The notes: generated by a model from the letters alone, not told the origin. A stretch of 6,698 bases of DNA from Gammaproteobacteria bacterium (GCA_003645435.1 QNFD01000148.1:1-6698), one strand, 5' to 3'; positions 1-6,698 are shown, counted from the first letter of the stretch. A program made the numbers and translations.

Positions 1-3000
1 ATTATTGGAGAAGGAGGGTTGCTGCAACGGCAGCCCGTCGATCTGATCAAGAATTTCCTTTTTTATATTGCCCAGCCCGAGTGCGACGGGCCCAAAGCCC
101 AGGCCATAAAAACGGCTTATCGACTCGAGCAATTTTTGCCCAGCGAGGCCAGTCGCAGCAAGGTTCTGGATAATATCGCGGGCCCAAATCAGGCCTTGTT
201 AAAGACTGTTGCAGAGGCGATGAAAGTTGACATTGAAACCGTAAAATCTACCCTCGAGGTGTATGTCAATGGTGATCTGAGCAATCTGAGTTTGCTCAAA
301 GATTTACCGCAGGAGCTGCATATTATATCCGATACCCTGGCGATGATTGGGCTCGGACAACAACGCCAGCTAATTGAATCACAGATTGTTTCTATAAAGG
401 ATATTTTGGATGGTAACCATACCGGCAGCGAAGAAAAACTGCTGTCGATGGCAGCGGAATTGCTCCAGGTTGAGCAGGCCCTGAATGCCATGCAAAATCG
501 GCAGCCGGTGGATAACGAAGCGGCGGGTCTGGAAAGTGACGCACCAAAGAAATACGAACAGGAGGGCGTATTATTTGCCGTAGTTACGGCGGCGCTGGAC
601 AATATTCAGAAAACCAAGACGGCGATTCTGGAGTTTGTCAAGGATACCACACGCAGTGAGAACATAGATTTATGCGTGGCCCTGATGGAAGAGACCAGGG
701 GTGCGCTGGTGTTGCTTGACCACGCTCGTGCGGTAGCGGTAATCGATGGTCTGATCGAGTACCTGAAAGGCCATGATATTGTTGAGTTTATGAATTCGAC
801 TCGACTCGATGCCCTCTCACAGGTGGTAGTAAGTCTTGAATACTTTCTCGAAGCACTGGGAGAAAAGCAAAGTGACGCTAATAGTATTCTTGACTTCGCC
901 GATGCGCAGCTTCGGGAGCTACAATCAGGCATGGCCGCGGTGGTCGAAACCGCAGAAGTCAGTCCGTTGTTCACGCATAAGGAAACCGCTGCGGTACCGG
1001 AAGCACCAATTGAGGTTGAAATAAGCGATGCGCCAGGGTCCGAATCCGAAGACCCCAGTGAATTCCTGGAAGGGCATGAGGAAACAATCGTAATCAATCT
1101 GGAAGACATTGAAAGTGATGAGGATCCTGCTCCGGTACTGTCAGATGGCCTGGAGCAGATCGAGAATGAAGAAGAGTCAGTTGGGGATCCGGGCTGGAAC
1201 CAGGATGTCTTGCACGAAGTGCCGGATGTGCCTGGCCCTGGTGTTGCGGCTGATGATGCAGGGATGGAGGCACTACCTGCAGGCGCTGAACCTACGGCCG
1301 GCGGGTCTCTGCAGGTAGTGCCGGTAAACGAGGAGGTAGAGGTATTAGTACTCGGTTGTGATCCTGATATTCTCAAAATCTACCTGCAGGAAGCCGAAGA
1401 AGAAGCGGTTAACGTAAATCGGTTGCAAAAGGACTGGTTATTACATCCGGAGGATGCGAATGCGCTAAATAATATCAGGCGTGCATTTCACACGATCAAG
1501 GGCAGCGGGCGCCTGGTGGGTGCGCTCAAAATCGGGGAGTTTGCCTGGGATTATGAGCAATTACTCAATCGCGTGATCGACAAGACTATTTTGCCGGGTG
1601 ATGAAGTGATCGATGCAGTTGGCCGGGCGGCGGTGGGCTTATCCGAACTGGTGACAGAACTGAAAGGCGGCGATTCGCCCAGTGTGGATATTCCCTACCT
1701 GCGGGGTCTGGCCAGGGCGCTTGCCGAATTTAAGCCCGAGCAGGTTTTCAGCGAACGTGCTGGAACACAGGATGCAGACCCGGAATCACCTTATGACCGG
1801 ATTACCGAAACCTTTTCGGCGCTGCAAATTCCCGGGGAAGATGACGGCAACTCGGAGCCTGTGCAGGAATATGCTGTGGTCGAATGCGACCAGGCCGATT
1901 TCAAACAGACCGGGGCTGAAGACCCGACAGCGGAGGACCCCCGGGGCCCTTTCGTAGAAGCGACAAACCCCCGCATGCCTGGAGAAGGGGTAGGGAAGAG
2001 GGTACCCGGCAATCAAGAATCTGACGCAGTAACCGGCCTGTCGTTCGCCCCCGAACTTCTGACAATTTACCAACAAGAGGTCGAACAGCACCTAAGCACA
2101 ATAAATTCCGCTCTTGAGTACTCCGAAAAAATTGGCGAGCTGATTCCGAGCGAAGACTTTTATCGTGCTTTGCACACGATTCACGGTGCGTCTCGTACGG
2201 CTGATATCAGTAGTATCGGCGAATTGTCGAGCTTGCTCGAAAAACCGCTCAAATCGGCATTGGCTCAATCCGTGGGTCTCGATAATGAAATCGTGGCCCT
2301 CTATCGCACGGGTTACGAGGCGCTTCAATCGATGACTGCTGAGCTGGTCGAAACCCGTCAGATACCGCAAATACCGATGGATTTGAAAATTAGTCTCGAG
2401 GCATTGGCCGAGGACCTGGAAGAACATACGGTGGAAATTCCAGCTGACGCGGATCAACCGTCAGGCGAGTTCGTCGATACCCTGAATATGATGAATGATC
2501 GCAGTGACGCCGAACCGGATAACGAGCTGTTGTCTATATTCGTCGACGAGGCGAAAGATTTGCTTGAAATGATTGATAATACGCTGCACGACTGGGCAGG
2601 GCAGGAAGCCGATAACAACGGTTTGGTTGATTATACCCCGGTAATGGAATTGCAACGCTACCTGCATACCCTGAAAGGTGGTGCGAAAATGGCCGAGCTA
2701 GGGGAAATAGGGGATCTAAGCCACGAACTCGAATCTATGTTCATCGAGGTAATCGATAATCGGATCGAAAAAAATGAAGATTTGATCGAGTTATTGAAAG
2801 GCAGTTTCGATCTACTGTACAAGCAGGTGATCGAGGCGCAGGAAATGCGTCCTCTGAGCAAGTCGGCAGACCAGGTTGAGTTACTGAGAAAAATACGCCT
2901 GGCCGATAATACCAATCGATCCGAAGCAATAGTGAGTGACGATAGCGACCTGGATAGTGAAGATATCAATATTGTCAGTGAGAATTTTTCCGATTATACA

Positions 3001-4842
3001 GTCAGGGATTCGGACAGGCAGGCCCAGGAAGTCATCAAGGTCCGATCTGATCTGCTTGACAATCTGGTCAATTCAGCCGGTGAAGTCAGTATTTACCGTG
3101 CCCGTATGGAGCAGCAGGTATCGGGCCTGGGTTCTTATCTGGGCGAACTCGATCAGACAATTTCGAGGTTGAAAAACCAGCTTCGAAGTCTCGAAGCTGA
3201 AACCGACGCGCAGATCCATTTCGGTCATCGTGTTGATGAAAAATCGTCAGGTGATTTTGATCCGCTCGAGCTTGATCGCTATACGGTGATACAGGAACTT
3301 TCACGCTCTCTGAGCGAAAGCGTCAACGACCTGTCGAGCCTGCAGGGGTTGTTGGGTGATCAGGTTAAGGATTCTGAGACCCTGCTGCTACAACAGTCAC
3401 GGGTTAATACCGATTTGCAGGACGGGTTGATTAAGAGCCGCATGGTCAAGTTCTCGGGTCTTTTGTCGAGACTTCGGCGTCTGGTGCGGCAAAGCAGCCA
3501 GGAGTTAGGCAAGAAGGCTGAACTGGTAATAAGCGGTGAAGAAAACGAGGTGGACAACAAGGTGCTCGACCGCATGGTCGCCCCGCTGGAGCATTTAATC
3601 CGTAATGCCGTATCGCATGGAATTGAAATTCCTGTCGAGCGGCTAAAGAAGGGAAAACCCGAGATCGGTGTAATTTCAATCGATATTAGCCGCGACGGAT
3701 CGGATGTCGTGGTTAAGGTAAGCGATGACGGTGCTGGTATTAATCTCGATAGAGTTCGTGGCCGCGCACTTCAGCTGGGGTTGATAGAGGAGCATCATGC
3801 CGTTCCTGATATGGATCTGGTGCAGTTTATTCTTGAACCGGGGTTCAGTACCGCCGAGCACGTGACGCAATTGTCCGGCCGAGGTGTCGGCATGGATGTG
3901 GTCGATATCGAAATCAAGCAACTTGGCGGATCGCTACAAATTGAAACTGGACCCCAGGGTTCTACTTTTATCGCCAGGCTTCCATTCACGCTATCGATAA
4001 ATCAGGCAATCCTGGTTAAAACCGGCGAAGAATCCTACGCGATTCCGCTAATAAATATCGAGGGTATTACCCGGATCGAAACTCGTAAGCTGGTCGAGTA
4101 TTACCAGCAGGATGAACCTGAAATCGAATATGCCGGCCAACAATTTGCGCTTCATAATCTAGCCGGGCTGATTGGCGCCGGTTCCTGTTTCAATGCGGAA
4201 GACGACATGCTCAAACAACCTGTAATCCTGAGTCGGGCTGGTGACTCGCGTGTCGCCCTGCATGTCGATGAGGTGTTGGGTAATCGAGAGATAGTGGTCA
4301 AGTCCCTGGGCAAACAGCTAAGCCAGGTTAAGGGGCTTGCCGGCGCCAGTATACTGGCTGACGGTAGCGTGGTTTTCATTCTTGATATCAATTCCGTGGT
4401 TCGCCACCGCAACAGTAGCCTGGTCAAGGTAATTTATAAAAGTGATCCCGAGGATACGGTTGCCGGTGGCGGATCGCGAAAAATTGTAATGGTAGTCGAC
4501 GACTCAATAACCATGCGCCGGGTCGCGAGCAAGTTACTGGAACGGCATAAATACAAGGTCGTGACTGCCAAAGACGGTGTAGACGCCCTCGCGCAACTGG
4601 AAGATGTGCATCCCGATGTCATGTTGCTCGATATAGAAATGCCGCGCATGGATGGCTTCGAGTTGGCTACTCACATGCAAAATGAATCTTCCTACTCGAG
4701 TATTCCGATTATCATGATTACTTCGCGGACAGGTGAAAAACATCGCGACCGGGCACTAGAAATTGGTGTTAACAATTACATGGGCAAGCCCTATCAGGAA
4801 GAGGAGTTAATCGCTAATATTCAGGGTGCCATTGCGGGATGA
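1..4842 (+). CDS. chpA: ChpA/PilL-type hybrid chemotaxis histidine kinase (5'-partial)
   Basis: This is the central CheA-like kinase of a type IV pilus (Pil-Chp) chemosensory system. The frame is open to base 1 and the first residues match the interior of the FimL/ChpA N-terminal domain (LIKNFLFYIA), so the true start lies upstream. Residues are numbered here from codon 19-21. Residues 1-300 hold two helical Hpt-like modules without a phospho-histidine. About 310-445 is an acidic, Pro/Glu-rich linker. Hpt domains follow at about 448-550 (H491, HTIKG), 675-785 (H719, HTIHG) and 834-955 (H883, HTLKG), with disordered acidic linkers between them. The CheA core has a long helical dimerisation domain (about 1005-1150), an ATPase with N-box H1192/N1196/H1200, G1 DDGAG 1236-1240, F-box PGF 1274-1276 and G2 GRGVG 1287-1291, and a CheW-like domain (about 1327-1465). 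The C-terminal receiver (about 1490-1605) has D1494/D1495, phospho-acceptor D1538, T1568 and K1590, all intact. In known systems it is cytoplasmic, works with MCP PilJ and phosphorylates PilG/PilH. The stop is TGA at 4840-4842. Confidence 0.95.
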   Translation: MIGEGGLLQRQPVDLIKNFLFYIAQPECDGPKAQAIKTAYRLEQFLPSEASRSKVLDNIAGPNQALLKTVAEAMKVDIETVKSTLEVYVNGDLSNLSLLKDLPQELHIISDTLAMIGLGQQRQLIESQIVSIKDILDGNHTGSEEKLLSMAAELLQVEQALNAMQNRQPVDNEAAGLESDAPKKYEQEGVLFAVVTAALDNIQKTKTAILEFVKDTTRSENIDLCVALMEETRGALVLLDHARAVAVIDGLIEYLKGHDIVEFMNSTRLDALSQVVVSLEYFLEALGEKQSDANSILDFADAQLRELQSGMAAVVETAEVSPLFTHKETAAVPEAPIEVEISDAPGSESEDPSEFLEGHEETIVINLEDIESDEDPAPVLSDGLEQIENEEESVGDPGWNQDVLHEVPDVPGPGVAADDAGMEALPAGAEPTAGGSLQVVPVNEEVEVLVLGCDPDILKIYLQEAEEEAVNVNRLQKDWLLHPEDANALNNIRRAFHTIKGSGRLVGALKIGEFAWDYEQLLNRVIDKTILPGDEVIDAVGRAAVGLSELVTELKGGDSPSVDIPYLRGLARALAEFKPEQVFSERAGTQDADPESPYDRITETFSALQIPGEDDGNSEPVQEYAVVECDQADFKQTGAEDPTAEDPRGPFVEATNPRMPGEGVGKRVPGNQESDAVTGLSFAPELLTIYQQEVEQHLSTINSALEYSEKIGELIPSEDFYRALHTIHGASRTADISSIGELSSLLEKPLKSALAQSVGLDNEIVALYRTGYEALQSMTAELVETRQIPQIPMDLKISLEALAEDLEEHTVEIPADADQPSGEFVDTLNMMNDRSDAEPDNELLSIFVDEAKDLLEMIDNTLHDWAGQEADNNGLVDYTPVMELQRYLHTLKGGAKMAELGEIGDLSHELESMFIEVIDNRIEKNEDLIELLKGSFDLLYKQVIEAQEMRPLSKSADQVELLRKIRLADNTNRSEAIVSDDSDLDSEDINIVSENFSDYTVRDSDRQAQEVIKVRSDLLDNLVNSAGEVSIYRARMEQQVSGLGSYLGELDQTISRLKNQLRSLEAETDAQIHFGHRVDEKSSGDFDPLELDRYTVIQELSRSLSESVNDLSSLQGLLGDQVKDSETLLLQQSRVNTDLQDGLIKSRMVKFSGLLSRLRRLVRQSSQELGKKAELVISGEENEVDNKVLDRMVAPLEHLIRNAVSHGIEIPVERLKKGKPEIGVISIDISRDGSDVVVKVSDDGAGINLDRVRGRALQLGLIEEHHAVPDMDLVQFILEPGFSTAEHVTQLSGRGVGMDVVDIEIKQLGGSLQIETGPQGSTFIARLPFTLSINQAILVKTGEESYAIPLINIEGITRIETRKLVEYYQQDEPEIEYAGQQFALHNLAGLIGAGSCFNAEDDMLKQPVILSRAGDSRVALHVDEVLGNREIVVKSLGKQLSQVKGLAGASILADGSVVFILDINSVVRHRNSSLVKVIYKSDPEDTVAGGGSRKIVMVVDDSITMRRVASKLLERHKYKVVTAKDGVDALAQLEDVHPDVMLLDIEMPRMDGFELATHMQNESSYSSIPIIMITSRTGEKHRDRALEIGVNNYMGKPYQEEELIANIQGAIAG
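1271..1320. repeat. Perfect 12-bp inverted repeat inside the chpA linker
   Basis: CACTACCTGCAG at 1271-1282 is the exact reverse complement of CTGCAGGTAGTG at 1309-1320, with a 26-base loop between. It lies in the part of chpA that encodes the acidic linker before the first histidine-bearing Hpt domain. An 11-base direct copy of the left arm, CTACCTGCAGG, recurs at 1380-1390 in a different codon register (Leu-Pro-Ala-Gly at the first copy, Tyr-Leu-Gln-Glu at the second), so protein repetition does not explain it. The mRNA could form a stable stem here. Its function is unknown; it may be chance, a small insertion remnant or a translational pause structure. Confidence 0.6.
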
Positions 4843-4856
4843 AGCACCGACACAAT

Positions 4857-4873
4857 GAGGGTGTCGTAAAAAG
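4857..4873 (+). repeat. Left terminal inverted repeat of the palindromic element
   Basis: This 17-base arm, GAGGGTGTCGTAAAAAG, pairs with the right arm at 5012-5028 with two mismatches. It lies just after the chpA stop codon. Confidence 0.75.
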
Positions 4874-5011
4874 CCGTCTTGCGTCCCCTGGCTGCGTTGA
4901 AAATGTGCTCGAAGACCCAAAGCAGCTACGCTGGGGCCAGCTTTGCTCATTTACTACGTGTAAACTGCGCTTTTGCGCTCGTTTTCGCCTTGCCAGGAAA
5001 AACAAATCCAA

Positions 5012-5028
5012 CTCTTTACGATACCCTC
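5012..5028 (-). repeat. Right terminal inverted repeat of the palindromic element
   Basis: CTCTTTACGATACCCTC reads GAGGGTATCGTAAAGAG on the reverse strand and differs from the left arm at two positions. The chpC ribosome-binding site begins 9 bases beyond it, outside the element. Confidence 0.75.
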
Positions 5029-5037
5029 AAAATAGTG

Positions 5038-5043
5038 AAGGAG
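5038..5043 (+). promoter_or_regulatory. Ribosome-binding site of chpC
   Basis: AAGGAG lies 10 bases before the ATG at 5054. This spacing favours that start over the next in-frame ATG at 5069. The site is outside the palindromic element, so chpC keeps its own initiation signal even though the gene is separated from chpA. Confidence 0.7.
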
Positions 5044-5053
5044 TGCCGGGACG

Positions 5054-5539
5054 ATGATTGACAATCCCATGGCGGTTCGCTGCATGTTGCTACCGCTGTC
5101 CTCAATCAATTTGCTGGTACCTAACTCGACCGTGGCTGAGATCGTTGGATATTCTTCGCCAAAACCGTTGGCTGGCTGCAGTGAATGGTTCCCGGGCGTT
5201 GTATTGTGGCGCGATGTTTATGTGCCGGTGGTGAAAGTGGAAGAAATGTGTGCGGTCGCCACAGCCCCTGTTAGCGCAAGAAGTCGCTTTGCAATCCTCT
5301 ACAATCCGAACAAGGACGATGACCTGCCTTATCTCGGTATACATATACAGGATATTCCGCGGGCATATCTTGCCGAAGTCCAGAATATGGAATCGGGCAG
5401 CGACGATGGTTTAAGCCGGTACCTGCTTTCCAGGGTCGATGAGGACCAGCATTCCCGCTTTATTCCCAATCTGGATACGATTATTGCTGATTTAAAATTA
5501 GAATACTCACCGGATAAATTGAATCGGTTGGGTAACTAA
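5054..5539 (+). CDS. chpC: CheW-like adaptor protein, ChpC-type
   Basis: This 161-residue cytoplasmic protein consists essentially of one CheW-like domain. Typical elements are the opening strand and hydrophobic core around residues 12-31 (LLPLSSINLLVPNSTVAEIV) and the turn with WFPGVVLWRDVYVPVV at 45-60, the counterpart of the CheW stretch that carries glycine and Arg-x-x-hydrophobic-Pro-V/I. The end around 136-147 (FIPNLDTIIADL) matches the C-terminal helix region. It has no signal peptide or membrane segment. In the Pseudomonas Pil-Chp cluster, ChpC is the second CheW homologue besides PilI and is thought to couple additional receptors to ChpA; its place directly downstream of chpA supports that identity here. 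The start at 5054 is supported by AAGGAG 10 bases upstream. A divergent CheW/PilI-like protein is the alternative, but PilI normally lies upstream of chpA. The upstream palindromic element may affect its expression relative to chpA. Confidence 0.85.
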   Translation: MIDNPMAVRCMLLPLSSINLLVPNSTVAEIVGYSSPKPLAGCSEWFPGVVLWRDVYVPVVKVEEMCAVATAPVSARSRFAILYNPNKDDDLPYLGIHIQDIPRAYLAEVQNMESGSDDGLSRYLLSRVDEDQHSRFIPNLDTIIADLKLEYSPDKLNRLGN

Positions 5540-5577
5540 GGGGCAATAGGGTCAGGGAATAATAGGGATGAGGTGTC
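5540..5577. other. Convergent intergenic gap without a recognisable terminator
   Basis: These 38 bases separate the converging 3' ends of chpC and rsmE. They are purine-rich on the top strand and contain AATAGGG twice (5545-5551 and 5561-5567). I see no GC-rich stem followed by a T-run on either strand, so termination may be Rho-dependent or occur inside the opposing gene. Confidence 0.5.
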
Positions 5578-6315
5578 CTATATATCACCCCACATCGATT
5601 GAACTATGGCCAGTGCGGTAGTCGCCGCGGTTTCCGTGCGTAGCACCCGCGGGCCAAGTCGGACCGGCTCAAAGCCTGAATCCCTGGCCAGTTTAATTTC
5701 CGACTCAGCCAGTCCGCCTTCCGGCCCCACTAGTAGCGATATCAGCTGTACGGTGATTTGCTTAACGGTGAGGTTTTGAAGGCTATCTCCCTCGAAGTCG
5801 AGCAAAAGCCCGATACCTCGTTTCGCCGGTTCGTCAAGCAGTTCAGTGAGCGTGTGGTAAAAACTGATTTGAGGGGGGCGATGGCGTCCGCTTTGTTCGC
5901 AGGCCTTGATTGCTACTGCCTGCCAGTGGGTCAGTCTTTTATCTCTTTGCCTGGGTTTTAACGGAATCTGACTATGCCGGGCATTAAATATCGAAATTCG
6001 TTTTACCCCCAGTTCGGTCGTTTTCTGAATCATCCAGTCCATGTGATCACTGCGACTCAGGCCCTGGACAATCTCGGTGGGTAATTCGGATTCGGTAGTA
6101 GTAGAAACCTGACTTTGTACATGGGCGATTGCCTGCTTGCCCTGGTATGACAGTAGGGATGGGTAATCGCAATAATCATCGCCATTGAATAAAGCAACGA
6201 CCGCACCGGCTTTCAGGCGCAGCACGTTACGCAAATAATGACTGGTATCGGAATCAATTAATAATTTTGCGCCCTCGCTCAGCGGCTGTTGAACGAATAT
6301 CCGTGACAGCCGCAT
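5578..6315 (-). CDS. rsmE: 16S rRNA (uracil(1498)-N3)-methyltransferase RsmE
   Basis: RsmE transfers a methyl group from S-adenosylmethionine to N3 of U1498 in 16S rRNA of the 30S subunit. The product has 245 residues, normal for the family, and begins with the expected MRLSRIFV. The N-terminal PUA-like RNA-binding domain includes HYLRNVLRLK (26-35). The SPOUT-class trefoil-knot domain follows, with QGLSRSDHMDWMIQKTTELGV (84-104), ACEQSGR (138-144), the SAM-binding LVGPEGG (195-201) and the knot sequence LGPRVLRTETA (220-230). All signature blocks are present, so it should be active, probably as a dimer. It lies 29 bases downstream of ahcY on the same strand and is probably co-transcribed with it. 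I see no Shine-Dalgarno sequence before the ATG; the upstream bases are GC-rich. The stop is TAG at 5578-5580. Confidence 0.96.
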   Translation of the reverse strand: MRLSRIFVQQPLSEGAKLLIDSDTSHYLRNVLRLKAGAVVALFNGDDYCDYPSLLSYQGKQAIAHVQSQVSTTTESELPTEIVQGLSRSDHMDWMIQKTTELGVKRISIFNARHSQIPLKPRQRDKRLTHWQAVAIKACEQSGRHRPPQISFYHTLTELLDEPAKRGIGLLLDFEGDSLQNLTVKQITVQLISLLVGPEGGLAESEIKLARDSGFEPVRLGPRVLRTETAATTALAIVQSMWGDI

Positions 6316-6316
6316 G

Positions 6317-6341
6317 GCAGAGGGCGCAGGGCGGGCGCTGC
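6317..6341 (-). promoter_or_regulatory. Possible GC-rich hairpin in the ahcY-rsmE spacer
   Basis: Read on the minus strand, GCAGCGC and GCGCCCTCTGC can pair (GCAG with CTGC, CGC with GCG) around a short loop with one-sided unpaired bases. The stem ends one base before the rsmE ATG. It has no T-run and so is not a typical terminator; it could affect rsmE initiation. This rests on eye inspection only. Confidence 0.25.
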
Positions 6342-6344
6342 TGT

Positions 6345-6698
6345 TTAGTAGCGGTAATGTTCCGGCTTGTAAGGGCCATCCACATCGACGCCAATATAGC
6401 TGGCCTGCTCATCGCTCAACCGGGTGAGTTTAGCGCCGACCTTGTCCAGGTGTAGCCGGGCTACTTCTTCGTCCAGTTGTTTGGGCAGGGTGTAGACCTC
6501 GTTGCCGTACTTGTCCGGATTGCAGAATATTTCCATTTGCGCGAGGGTCTGGTTGGTGAAGGAATTGGACATCACAAAGCTCGGGTGACCGGTGCCGCAG
6601 CCAAGATTCACCAGGCGACCTTCGGCGAGCAGGATAATACGTTTTCCATCGGGGAATATAATGTGATCGACCTGCGGTTTGATATTTTCCCACTCGTA
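6345..6698 (-). CDS. ahcY: Adenosylhomocysteinase, C-terminal part (5'-partial)
   Basis: AhcY reversibly hydrolyses S-adenosylhomocysteine to adenosine and homocysteine with a tightly bound NAD cofactor, clearing the inhibitory by-product of SAM-dependent methylation in the cytoplasm. Only the last 117 residues lie in the window; the frame is open to the right edge and its upstream residues ([11 protein letters not shown]) also match the family, so the gene is cut by the window and not internally truncated. Diagnostic sequences are [38 protein letters not shown] and the C-terminal [10 protein letters not shown], whose Lys and Tyr contact NAD of a neighbouring subunit in characterised tetramers. 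The [14 protein letters not shown] version differs from the form I recall for Pseudomonas (GHPSRIMDGSFANQ), which indicates a different AhcY subgroup. The stop is TAA at 6345-6347. It probably leads an operon with rsmE. Confidence 0.96.
   Translation of the reverse strand, partial: YEWENIKPQVDHIIFPDGKRIILLAEGRLVNLGCGTGHPSFVMSNSFTNQTLAQMEIFCNPDKYGNEVYTLPKQLDEEVARLHLDKVGAKLTRLSDEQASYIGVDVDGPYKPEHYRY

Larger units (their letters stand above)
4857..5028. repeat. 172-bp MITE-like palindromic intergenic element between chpA and chpC
   Basis: The element is bounded by imperfect 17-bp terminal inverted repeats, GAGGGTGTCGTAAAAAG at 4857-4873 and CTCTTTACGATACCCTC at 5012-5028, with 15 of 17 positions matching after reverse complementing. 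The symmetry continues inward: both arms share CCTGGC and then GAAAA at equivalent distances, so each arm spans about 45 bases. The centre holds small hairpins: CAGC-tac-GCTG (4923-4933), TTTAC-tacgt-GTAAA (4950-4964) and GCGC-tttt-GCGC (4967-4978). No transposase is encoded and no clear target-site duplication is visible. It starts 14 bases after the chpA stop and ends 9 bases before the chpC ribosome-binding site, so it fills the gap without disrupting either gene. The structure resembles non-autonomous MITEs or dispersed palindromic repeats of gammaproteobacteria; assignment to a family is inference. Confidence 0.75.

Noticed and set aside
7..21. TTG at 19 preceded by GGAGAAGGAGGG as a possible start of chpA
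   Set aside because: The purine-rich stretch leaves almost no spacing to the TTG. The frame is open upstream to base 1, and the first residues match the interior of the FimL/ChpA domain, so the gene is cut by the window edge.
606..1376. 256-codon reverse-strand frame opposite chpA
   Set aside because: Its Ser/Thr-rich, low-complexity product is the antisense shadow of the acidic linker of chpA; no domain or ribosome-binding site was seen.
1920..1960. GC-rich stretch with CCCCCGGGG and repeated Glu-Asp-Pro codons in chpA
   Set aside because: It encodes a short repetitive segment of a disordered linker; codon bias for Asp, Pro and Gly explains the composition.
4814..5011. 65-codon reverse-strand frame across the palindromic element
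   Set aside because: It overlaps the chpA 3' end and lies mainly within the repeat; its Arg/Lys/Ser-rich product has no recognisable domain and looks like the kind of spurious hypothetical protein called on repeats.
4990..5018. Possible promoter TTGCCA with a 17-base spacer to TCTTTA before chpC
   Set aside because: The -35 fits but the -10 has only two matches to the consensus and lies in the terminal inverted repeat, whose sequence is explained by the element.
4857..5028. Intrinsic terminator after chpA
   Set aside because: The palindrome is far longer than a terminator, has no T-run after a GC-rich stem on the top strand, and is better described as a repeat element.

Overview
The window (about 50% G+C by eye) looks like a piece of a gammaproteobacterial chromosome. 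The main evidence is a very large ChpA/PilL-type hybrid CheA kinase followed by a small CheW-like ChpC protein, a pairing typical of the Pil-Chp system that controls type IV pili and twitching. On the other strand there is S-adenosylhomocysteine hydrolase (ahcY), a SAH-recycling route that enteric bacteria lack. A non-enteric, possibly environmental gammaproteobacterium fits best; I cannot name the genus.

Layout. Bases 1-4842 (+) hold the 3' part of chpA, whose reading frame runs off the left edge. What remains encodes, in order, two histidine-less FimL/Hpt-like helical modules, an acidic linker, three histidine-bearing Hpt domains, the CheA dimerisation, ATPase and CheW-like domains, and a C-terminal receiver. 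Bases 4843-5053 are an intergenic gap filled almost entirely by a 172-bp palindromic, MITE-like element with 17-bp imperfect terminal inverted repeats. Bases 5054-5539 (+) encode chpC. A 38-bp convergent gap follows. Bases 5578-6315 (-) encode rsmE, the 16S rRNA m3U1498 methyltransferase. Bases 6345-6698 (-) hold the 3' end of ahcY, which enters from the right edge and lies 29 bp upstream of rsmE.

How the genes work together. ChpA and ChpC should be parts of one chemosensory array: CheW-like adaptors connect an MCP (PilJ in known systems) to ChpA. ChpA passes phosphate through its Hpt domains to response regulators (PilG/PilH in known systems, presumably outside this window) and to its own receiver. 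The ahcY-rsmE pair is a housekeeping unit unrelated to the pilus genes. RsmE uses SAM and releases SAH, which AhcY removes, though this link is generic to all methyltransferases.

The most unusual part is the chpA-chpC junction. A dispersed-repeat-like palindrome separates two genes that should be co-expressed, and a 72-codon frame bridges it with ATGA overlaps at both ends. The other points of interest are a variant Hpt motif (HTIHG) and a perfect 12-bp inverted repeat with an additional partial copy in the chpA linker. I found no wholly new multigene system here.
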